Origin: JAKFWF01 sp031367505
GTDB lineage: Bacteria > Pseudomonadota > Alphaproteobacteria > Rhizobiales > Hyphomicrobiaceae
Direction of reading: 5' to 3'
Assembly (NCBI GenBank): GCA_031367505.1
Contig: JANLPY010000579.1
Coordinates: 1 to 12,670, forward strand
DNA length: 12,670 nucleotides
Shown in pieces: positions 6,851-12,670 of the stretch. A program made the position numbers and the translations under genes. How positions within the stretch are numbered: position 1 is the first letter of the stretch; the number at the start of each line of letters is the position of its first letter. Under the pieces are notes generated by a model. The model did no database searches. It was not told where the DNA came from and was given only the letters and a program-made list of their open reading frames with translations.

Positions 6851-7645
6851 GTGTTCTTCGTCGCGCCACTGTTGCCACTGCTGTGGGTGAGTTTTCACAG
6901 CGCGTCCGATACGGAACTCTACGGGCCGGCACTTACCACCGCGCATTACGCTGCCATTCTAACCGACCCCTTCTACCACACCATCATTCTGCGTACGCTG
7001 AGCACTGGTGCTGTCATACTCCTGCTGTGCCTGGTGCTCGGCTATGCCACCGCCTATGTGATTGTGCCGCTGCCGCCGGGACGGTGTTTGCTTTTGATGG
7101 CGTTGCTGGTGCTGCCGCTGATGGTGAGCAACGTCGTGCGCGCATATGGCTGGATTGCGATCCTCGGCCGCCAGGGGTTGGTCAACTCGCTGCTTCGCGA
7201 CGCTGGCGTCATCGAAAGGCCTATGGTGCTGCTCAACTCGTTCGAGGCGGTGTCGTTCGGGCTGATGACGATCCTGCTGCCCTATATGGTGATTTCTGTC
7301 GCCAACGCGCTCGCCGCGATCGATGCGCAATACAAGGAGGCGGCCCAATCGCTGCGCGCCAGCCCCGTGCGTACCTTCATCCACGTGACATGGCCGCTGT
7401 CGAGCCCCGGCGTAGCGTCCGGCATGCTGCTCGTCTTCCTGCTGACGTTGCGCGCCTACGTGACGATAACGCTGCTCGGCGGCCCGCGCATGAAGTTGCT
7501 GGTCAGTCTGGTGTTCGACCAGGTGGGTGCGTTTCGCTGGCCGCAAGCGGCAGCACTCGCGTTCGTGCTGCTGGCGGTCGCGGTCGCCATTGGCGCGCTG
7601 ATCCTGGCGATGCTGCGGCCGCAACGTGTGCAGGGGCGCGGCTGA
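6851..7645 (+). CDS. PotB-like ABC permease, 5'-truncated
   Basis: This is an inner-membrane permease subunit of a spermidine/putrescine-type (PotB/HMW-like) ABC importer. The 264-residue reading frame is strongly hydrophobic, with about six membrane segments. It has the cytoplasmic EAA loop that contacts the ATPase ('KEAAQSLRASPVRTF', followed by 'PLSSPG'). Only GTG 6851 can serve as a start, and it has no ribosome binding site. Recognisable permease sequence (LALFLVFFVAP) already begins around 6836, and an in-frame stop sits at 6812-6814. The normal N-terminus of about 20-30 residues is therefore missing, replaced by the livM remnant on the other strand. The second permease starts one base after its stop. 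No ATPase or binding protein is nearby, so the substrate cannot be predicted and activity is doubtful. Confidence 0.82.
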   Translation: MFFVAPLLPLLWVSFHSASDTELYGPALTTAHYAAILTDPFYHTIILRTLSTGAVILLLCLVLGYATAYVIVPLPPGRCLLLMALLVLPLMVSNVVRAYGWIAILGRQGLVNSLLRDAGVIERPMVLLNSFEAVSFGLMTILLPYMVISVANALAAIDAQYKEAAQSLRASPVRTFIHVTWPLSSPGVASGMLLVFLLTLRAYVTITLLGGPRMKLLVSLVFDQVGAFRWPQAAALAFVLLAVAVAIGALILAMLRPQRVQGRG

Positions 7646-7646
7646 C

Positions 7647-8432
7647 ATGCACTATCTCCTGCTGATCTTCGCCGGTATCACCTATTTCCTCATGCTGGGG
7701 CCGATCCTAATCGTGCTGATCACGGCGTTCTCAGCGACCGAGTTCTTCGCCTTCCCACCTAAGGGATTTTCGCTGCGCTGGTTCGTGACTTTCTTCGCCA
7801 CCGGCAGCATGCGCAGCGCTTTCCTACGCAGTATCGAGATCGCTGTGGTTTCTGCCGCCGCAGCGACGATACTGGGCACAATGGCCGCGCTGTTCGTGGC
7901 GCGCCGGAAGGGCCTTGGCGCGACTGTGCTACAGGCGCTATTCCTGGCGCCGCTTATCTTTCCCGCGATCGTGCTCGGGCTATCGCTGCTGCTTTTCTAC
8001 AAGCTGATCGGCGGAGTGCCGGATTTCCTCGGCTTGGTGATCGCCCACACTATTCTCGGTATGCCGTTCGTGATCCGGGCGGTGAGCGCGAGCTTGCTGG
8101 CGGTTGACCCCGCACTGGAAGAGGCAAGCCAGAGCCTGCGCGCCGGCCCCTGGCGCACGTTCGCCCACGTCCTGATGCCGCTGATTTGGCCTGGCATTCT
8201 GTCCGGCGGCATGTTCGCCTTCATCGTGTCGTTCGGCGAACTCAACACAGCATTGTTCCTAACCGGCCCGGGTGTGACCACTCTGCCGATCGAAATCTTC
8301 AGCTATTTGCAGTTCCAGGGCGGCCAATTGGTGATCGCGGCGGCGTCGGCCGTGCAGGTCGGCATGATCACACTGATCGTGCTCGTGGTCGAACGCATGA
8401 TCGGCTTCAGCCGGGTCATCAGGTCGAGATAG
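7647..8432 (+). CDS. PotC-like ABC transporter permease
   Basis: This is the second inner-membrane permease of the same spermidine/putrescine-type importer. The 261 residues contain about six membrane segments (the first at about residues 3-27) and the EAA loop 'LEEASQSLRAGPWRTF' followed by 'PLIWPG'. The length is normal for PotC-type proteins. ATG 7647 is chosen because it lies one base after the stop of the first permease, typical of translationally coupled permease pairs, with AGGGG about ten bases upstream; the alternative GTG 7626 lies within the preceding gene. It is intact but lacks an ATPase and a binding protein in the window. A convergent GntR regulator follows 62 bp later, with no clear terminator in between. 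The neighbouring amidohydrolase suggests import of an amide or acylated amino compound (inference). Confidence 0.88.
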   Translation: MHYLLLIFAGITYFLMLGPILIVLITAFSATEFFAFPPKGFSLRWFVTFFATGSMRSAFLRSIEIAVVSAAAATILGTMAALFVARRKGLGATVLQALFLAPLIFPAIVLGLSLLLFYKLIGGVPDFLGLVIAHTILGMPFVIRAVSASLLAVDPALEEASQSLRAGPWRTFAHVLMPLIWPGILSGGMFAFIVSFGELNTALFLTGPGVTTLPIEIFSYLQFQGGQLVIAAASAVQVGMITLIVLVVERMIGFSRVIRSR

Positions 8433-8494
8433 CTACCCTGGGAGGTGTCCAAGCACTAAACCGTCGCTAAACATCTGACGACGAACATGCCACT

Positions 8495-9142
8495 TCACGC
8501 CGGTATTTGCATGATATGCGCCTTGATCAAAGCCACCAGGCGTTTGCTATTTCTGGCGTCGATTGCCTCCACCATTGAGAAATGCTCGGTATTGGACTGG
8601 TCGATGCGGCCGCGCGATTGCCATTGGTTGGCCGGCGCGGATGACAATCGTCCGCGCAACTCCATAACCAGGTTCACGAGTTCTTTATTCGGGCACAGAT
8701 CCAGCATGTGGAAATGAAAAGCCAGGTTGGCATCGTAAAGTTCGAGTACCGTGCCGTCCTGAATTAGCGTTTTGAAGTTATTGGCCAGACGACGCGCCTT
8801 GGCGATATCGCGGGCTGTTGCGCTTTTGACGATCTGATCGACGGCTGCGACCTCGAGGATCAGACGCACATCGCGTATATCATCGGCGCGTTGCCCGTCA
8901 TTGGCGCGAACGTGGTAGCCGCGGTTGGGCAGGTGCTCGATCAAGCGTTTCTGCACCAACCGATCCAGCGCGCGCCGAACGTCGATTCGCTTTGCCGCGA
9001 ACCGCTGCTCCAAATCAATCTGCTTGAGCCACTGACCGGCGACCAGCACGCCTGACTGGATATCCCGCGCGATCACTTCGGCAATGGCGTCGACGGTCGC
9101 ACCAACTGCTTTGCCGTTGAGCGTTTTGTCCTGAACACTCAT
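8495..9142 (-). CDS. GntR family regulator, FadR/FCD type
   Basis: This is a DNA-binding transcriptional regulator, probably a dimer that responds to a small carboxylate or similar ligand. The 215 residues have an N-terminal winged helix-turn-helix (about 18-80: 'IARDIQSGVLVAGQWL', 'RRALDRLV', 'IEHLPNRGYHV') and an all-helical FCD ligand domain (about 87-210). In FCD proteins a metal is usually held by one Asp and three His. H143, H187 and H209 fit the histidine positions, while the expected Asp four residues before H143 appears as N139, so metal binding may be altered. ATG 9142 has GAGGT about ten bases upstream. It is divergent from the M20 hydrolase gene and convergent with the permeases, and probably controls one or both. 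A perfect 16-bp palindrome in the divergent interval is a candidate operator. Confidence 0.9.
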   Translation of the reverse strand: MSVQDKTLNGKAVGATVDAIAEVIARDIQSGVLVAGQWLKQIDLEQRFAAKRIDVRRALDRLVQKRLIEHLPNRGYHVRANDGQRADDIRDVRLILEVAAVDQIVKSATARDIAKARRLANNFKTLIQDGTVLELYDANLAFHFHMLDLCPNKELVNLVMELRGRLSSAPANQWQSRGRIDQSNTEHFSMVEAIDARNSKRLVALIKAHIMQIPA

Positions 9143-9235
9143 GTGTTGTGACGACCTCGGTTTGTGCTGCGCGGCCCGGTTTGCGCAATGCGCGCGTTAT
9201 CCGCTGACTTGTGCGCGCGATAGAAATATGTAACT

Positions 9236-9251
9236 AAATTGGCGCCAATTT
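9236..9251. promoter_or_regulatory. Perfect 16-bp palindrome, candidate GntR operator
   Basis: AAATTGGCGCCAATTT is a perfect inverted repeat located between the divergent GntR gene and the M20 hydrolase gene, 43 bp before the hydrolase start. Size and symmetry suit a dimeric regulator. Autoregulation plus control of the hydrolase is the natural reading, but it is inference; the known FadR-subfamily core (TGGTNNNACCA-like) is not matched exactly. Confidence 0.55.
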
Positions 9252-9294
9252 CAAAGTGCCTTTCAGTGCTCGAAGATCTATTAGCGGGAAAACG

Positions 9295-9978
9295 ATGAAG
9301 AATAGCGAGGAGATCTGGGATTTAACAGATGCCAAGAGTGCCGCTTTTTTTGAGCTGAGCGATCGCATATGGGCGGAGCCCGAGCTCAATTATCAGGAAC
9401 ATGGCGCAGTGGCGCGGCATGCTGAAATGCTTGAGCGCGAGGGGTTCCGAATTACTCGCGGCGTCGCGGGATTGCCAACGGCGCTGATGGGCGAGGCCGG
9501 CGAAGGCGGTCCCGTTATTGCTATTCTGGGTGAATATGACGCGCTGCCCGGCCTGAGCCAACAGGTCGGCGTCGCCGTCGAGAAACCGTTGGTGGCCGGT
9601 GGTAACGGACACGGCTGCGGCCATAACATGCTGGGATCAGCGTCGCTACTGGCCGCCACCGCGGTGAAGGATTATCTCGCCGCCAATGGCCTCAAGGCGC
9701 GCGTGCGATACTATGGCTGTCCGGCCGAGGAAGGCGGGTCGTCCAAAGGCTTCATGGTGCGCGCCGGCGTCTTCAACGATGTCGATGTCGCCATCTGTTG
9801 GCATCCGGCAGCGTTCACGGGGGTCAACAATCTGAGTGCTCTCCAGCAAATTTTGCATATCGCTATTGAGTCGGATCAAAAGGTCGTTTTTGCTATTGAG
9901 CTCGGCATTGATCGTCTGCAGTTCCTCGTTGACCGATTGCATCTCCTCTTTCGCGGTTTCAAGTTCTTCGTTGGATGA
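9295..9978 (+). pseudogene. M20 amidohydrolase, 3'-truncated
   Basis: The gene begins as a zinc-dependent M20 peptidase/amidohydrolase of the AbgB (aminobenzoyl-glutamate hydrolase)-like group. Metal-site elements seen are GHGCGHNMLG (C108, H110), the catalytic Glu region 'CPAEEGG' (E145/E146) and WHPAAFTG (H170). ATG 9295 follows a GGGAAAA ribosome binding site. Genuine M20 sequence ends at about residue 183 (position 9843). The remaining 44 residues to the stop at 9978 are simply the antisense of the coiled-coil part of the CheB-CheR gene. Family members have about 400-480 residues, so the dimerisation (lid) domain and the last part of the catalytic domain with the final metal ligand are gone. 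Activity is not expected. Its position beside the GntR regulator and permeases suggests it once cleaved the imported compound (inference). Confidence 0.85.
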
Positions 9979-12036
9979 CTGTAGTTCCTCGTTGACCGCC
10001 TGAAACTCCTCGGTCGTCGATTTCATGTCTTCAATGCGGGTTTCCAGTTCGTCGGTCGCCGCTTGCAACTGTGTTTTAGTGCCAAGTAACTCGCGCTCCA
10101 ACGCCTGCGCATTCGCATCGCTCGTCGACACCACCACCTCCGTCGCATCTAATCCGTTCAGCGGAGAGCTGTCGCGAAAGGCGACCACGCATGCAGCGCC
10201 GGTTTTGGCTATGGTGTCGCCGCCGATCGGCTCAACGATCAGCGCTAGCGCGCGGACTTGTCCATCTTTACGGATGGTCAGGTTTTCATTGATAACCCGC
10301 CTTCCGCTCTCCAGCGCCTTGTTCACGGCGGCTCTGACAGCGGGCCTGAGCGTCTTGTACAAAATGCTAAACAGATTGAGACTTGCCGAGCCCTGTGTCG
10401 GCTCAATATAATTGCCGGTCTCGGCGCCGGAGAACCGCGTGATCTCATGATTTCGATCAATGACAAAATACGCCGGTGCATAGTGCTTCATCAAGCGCTC
10501 GACGGCTTTGTCGGTCCGGTCTTCGGCAAATGGACGCCGCGTAGGCGTTGGTGGCCCCGGCAGCGAAGCGAGGTTCACACTAGGTTGCACCGCTGGTAAG
10601 CTCGGTCCCCTATCGCGCCGCTGCAGCACCCGGTACTTCTTGTCGAGAGGTGTAAACAGTCTGGAACTGCGCGTGACACTTTCGGCGGCCCCAAGAAACA
10701 GGTAGCCGCCCGTGCGCAGCGCGTAATGAAAGGTGCGCATCAAACGTTCTTGCAGGTCCTCGCCGAGATAAATCATGACATTGCGACAGGAGATCAGATC
10801 GAGCTTTGAAAATGGCGGGTCCTTGACCAGACTGTGCGTGGAAAACACACACATGTCGCGGATCTCAGGTACCGGCGAATAATTGACGCCGTCCTTGACG
10901 AACCATCGTTTGAGGCGTTCTGGAGACAATCCCACCACGCCGTTACGGTAACGCCCGGAACGGGCAACAGTTACGGCGTTCGGATCAATATCGGTGCCGA
11001 AGATTTTTATCTCGCGTAAGCGACGGTCTTGCAGGGTCTCCCGTATGAGGATCGCCATCGAGTAGACTTCTTCGCCAGTCGAACAACCCGCCACCCACAC
11101 GCGGATCGAGTCATCGTCTGCCTTGACGCCAAGCAACGGGATCAGCGCAGTCACCTTGAGCGCCTCAAAGGCGTCGGGGTCGCGAAAAAACTGGGTCACG
11201 CCAATGAGGAGTTCCTGGAACAGAGCATTGATTTCGGCGGCATCTGTTCGCAACTGCTCGATATAATCCGTCCCAGTCTCAATGTGGAGGACCTGCATGC
11301 GGCGCTGGATGCGTCGCATGAGCGTCGGTTCTTTGTAGCCCTTGAAATCGTGCGTACTGCGGGCGTGCAGGACCGAGATGATACTGCCAAGATGCTCCTG
11401 AAGATCCTGGCGGTTGCCATCGCCGTCCTTGCTGTTTGCAACTTCAACCATGTGTTTGTGGTACGCGATCAGCTTGTCAGGCATGGCTTCAACAGGCATG
11501 ACTTGATCGACCAACCCGGTCGCGACCGCGCTGCTGGGCATGCCTTGTAAAGCTGTCGCGTCAAACTCGGCCTGGGCCAGTGTCAGTCCGCCGTATTCTT
11601 TGATCGATCGGATGCCGACGGTCCCGTCGCTGCCGACGCCTGCGAGTACGATACCGACTGCACGCTCACCGCAGTCTTCGGCGAGTGATGTGAAAAATGT
11701 ATCGATCGGACGACGATGTTCCCGCGCAGGCGCAGGTGAAACAAGCTGCAGCACACCGTCCTGTATGGTGAGGGTACTATCCGGCGGGATGACATAAACA
11801 CAATTCTCCCGGACCTTTTCGCCGTCGCTGGCGGCCACAACCGGCAGTCGGCTTTGCGCGCCTAATAACTCGACAAGAATGCTTTTGTAAGCCGGTGCAA
11901 GATGCTGGACCAGCACGAAGGCCATCCCGATGTCAGCGGGTGTGCTGGCCAAGAAAGATTTGAATGCAGCCAGCCCCCCGGCCGAGGCACCAATGCCGAC
12001 GACGAGGCGCGGGTCTTGCTCGTCGGGCTCTGGCAT
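9829..12036 (-). pseudogene. CheB-CheR-PAS fusion, 3'-truncated
   Basis: This is a fused chemotaxis-type methylesterase/methyltransferase, a cytoplasmic signalling protein. From ATG 12036 (AAGGA nine bases upstream) the order is as follows. The CheB domain (about 10-195) has the catalytic triad S18 in GASAGG, H45 in QHL and D137 in GSDGT. The CheR domain (about 212-475) has 'FFRDPDAF', the SAM loop 'VWVAGCSTGEE' at 313-323, 'GTDID' and 'ISCRNVMIYL'. A PAS-like domain covers about 510-625, and a long coiled coil with repeated NEELQ/NEELE heptads covers about 645-725. Family members continue with further PAS and often histidine kinase domains after 'LLESTQI' (residue 736). Here the frame instead runs 60 more codons to a stop at 9646, through the antisense of the M20 gene. 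The CheB and CheR parts are intact, so partial activity is possible. Confidence 0.85.
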
Positions 12037-12519
12037 AAAGTTACATCCTTCCATGGCAAACTCGGGCTGAGCCTGTCCGCTTGCTGTTCGCGAACGCTCC
12101 CTGTTCCCCCTTTGCCAATGCGGCTGGCGCGTCAACGGTGTAGACCTTCTTCGGTACTACGTCGATGACAAGGATCGAGGTAGAATTCACTTGCGTCCTA
12201 TTGCACGCCTCAATTCGCCGCCATTCACGGTTCCGCAGCAATCTGGGATTGGCAAATCTGGCGTTCAACGCATTGATCCACATCAAAAAAGATTTTGAAA
12301 CCGTGGATGTTGCGGGGCCACTTGCCATCATTGCGTTGTGTTACGCCTTGCTGGACCGAAGCGGCGCGCACACAGCAGCGAAGCAACACTACGCACTTGC
12401 TGAGACGGTGCTGTCAGCGCAATGTCGAAGCCAACGTTCAGGTATTTGCGCCCATCGTGTCGTTGACCTCTCACCGATGGTCCAAGCCGGTGACGTCGGC
12501 CGTTAACGGGGAGCAATGC
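12037..12519. other. 483-bp interval without a recognisable gene
   Basis: This interval lies between the divergent CheB-CheR and CheB genes. Reading frames of about 60-110 codons exist on both strands, but none shows a family signature, and the longest overlap each other on opposite strands, so I do not call them genes. It should contain the promoters for both flanking genes, and it holds a perfect FNR/FixK-type box at 12273-12286. The frame of the downstream CheB is open upstream to at least ATG 12307, so a longer N-terminus cannot be fully excluded. Confidence 0.5.
12273..12286. promoter_or_regulatory. FNR/FixK-type binding site TTGAT-CCAC-ATCAA
   Basis: The sequence matches the full TTGAT-N4-ATCAA consensus of FNR/FixK/Anr regulators, which activate genes at low oxygen. 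It lies almost exactly midway between the two divergent CheB-type genes, about 235 bp from each start, which is far for direct control unless the transcripts have long leaders. It may serve either gene, or it may be left over from a lost gene. Confidence 0.6.
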
Positions 12520-12670
12520 ATGGACGCCAACAGTGCGAAAACGAATTTTCCTGTGGTGTGCGTGGGCGGCTCAGCAGGCGGTCTCGATGCCTACATTCGG
12601 TTGCTACAACATCTACCGGCCGACATGGGCGTTGCCATCGTCATCGTGAACCACCTGAGACAGGTGGACA
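12520..12670 (+). CDS. CheB-type methylesterase, partial at window edge
   Basis: The reading frame from ATG 12520 gives 50 residues that match the start of a stand-alone CheB methylesterase domain: VVCVGGSAGGLDAY carries the catalytic serine in GGSAGG, and VNHL matches the position of the catalytic histidine (QHL in most relatives). A GGGGAG ribosome binding site lies six bases upstream. No receiver domain precedes it, so it is the orphan CheB type, like the N-terminal domain of the fused protein on the other strand, which it faces divergently. The two are likely paralogues or parts of one signalling locus. The catalytic aspartate and the rest of the gene are beyond the window. Confidence 0.85.
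   Translation, partial: MDANSAKTNFPVVCVGGSAGGLDAYIRLLQHLPADMGVAIVIVNHLRQVD

Noticed and set aside
6959..7648. 229-codon minus-strand frame over the PotB-like permease
   Set aside because: Its composition (very rich in Gln, His and Arg) is typical of an antisense shadow of a hydrophobic membrane protein gene.
6781..7665. 294-codon plus-strand frame overlapping the PotB-like permease
   Set aside because: Arg/Ala-rich out-of-frame reading with no membrane segments or motifs; the permease frame has the EAA loop.
9880..10030. Short repeated nucleotide units (TTCCTCGTTGAC-like)
   Set aside because: They are the coding trace of the NEELQ/NEELE coiled-coil heptads in the CheB-CheR fusion, not a CRISPR array or an independent DNA repeat.
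11029..11550. 173-codon plus-strand frame opposite the CheB-CheR gene
   Set aside because: It is the antisense of the CheR and CheB domains, which carry full catalytic motifs on the minus strand.
12041..12331. Minus-strand 96-codon frame upstream of the CheB-CheR gene
   Set aside because: No recognised domain, and its start region has no ribosome binding site; an overlapping plus-strand frame (12165-12506) is equally anonymous. Kept only as unexplained intergenic sequence.
1..12670. Search for tRNA/rRNA genes, CRISPR arrays, transposases and integrases
   Set aside because: None was recognised by eye on either strand. The gene junctions near 6836 and 9840 show no terminal inverted repeats that I could identify.

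Overview
The window looks like chromosomal DNA of an alphaproteobacterium, most likely a Hyphomicrobiales (Rhizobiales) relative of Bradyrhizobium or Rhodopseudomonas. This is inferred from the GC-rich coding style, the Sox gene set, the spermidine/putrescine-type permeases, the FCD-GntR regulator and the CheB-CheR fusion. No 16S rRNA or other phylogenetic marker is present, so the placement is tentative.

Left part (about 1-6740), thiosulfate oxidation. On the minus strand soxA and soxX form a short operon, followed by a broken soxR-like ArsR regulator that runs towards the window edge. Divergently, on the plus strand, lie soxY, soxZ, a strong intrinsic terminator, soxB, soxC and soxD. Together these encode all components of the periplasmic Sox multienzyme. 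SoxAX attaches thiosulfate to the cysteine of SoxY in SoxYZ, SoxB hydrolyses off sulfate, and SoxCD oxidises the remaining sulfane sulfur. SoxA is the one-haem type and SoxD is a short one-haem form. The 213-bp divergent soxA/soxY interval holds two perfect inverted repeats, and the soxZ/soxB spacer holds three more.

Middle part (about 6741-9843), an ABC transporter/amidohydrolase locus cut at both ends. A 31-codon 3' remnant of a livM-type permease (minus strand) touches the decapitated 5' end of a PotB-like permease (plus strand) near position 6836. A PotC-like permease follows, then a convergent GntR/FCD regulator and a divergently transcribed M20 amidohydrolase that loses its 3' part near 9840. 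No ATPase or substrate-binding protein is present. A perfect 16-bp palindrome lies between the regulator and the hydrolase.

Right part (about 9829-12670), chemotaxis-type signalling. A CheB-CheR-PAS-coiled-coil fusion on the minus strand is cut just after its coiled coil, at the same junction that cuts the M20 gene. As a result each of the two reading frames runs on into the antisense of the other. A second, separate CheB-type methylesterase begins divergently at 12520 and leaves the window. The 483-bp interval between them has no gene I can recognise but holds a perfect FNR/FixK-type box.

I see no clearly new biological system. The most unusual aspect is structural: two abrupt junctions, with a truncated gene on both sides of each, and a broken regulator at the left edge. 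These could be real genome rearrangements or assembly joins, and sequence alone cannot decide.
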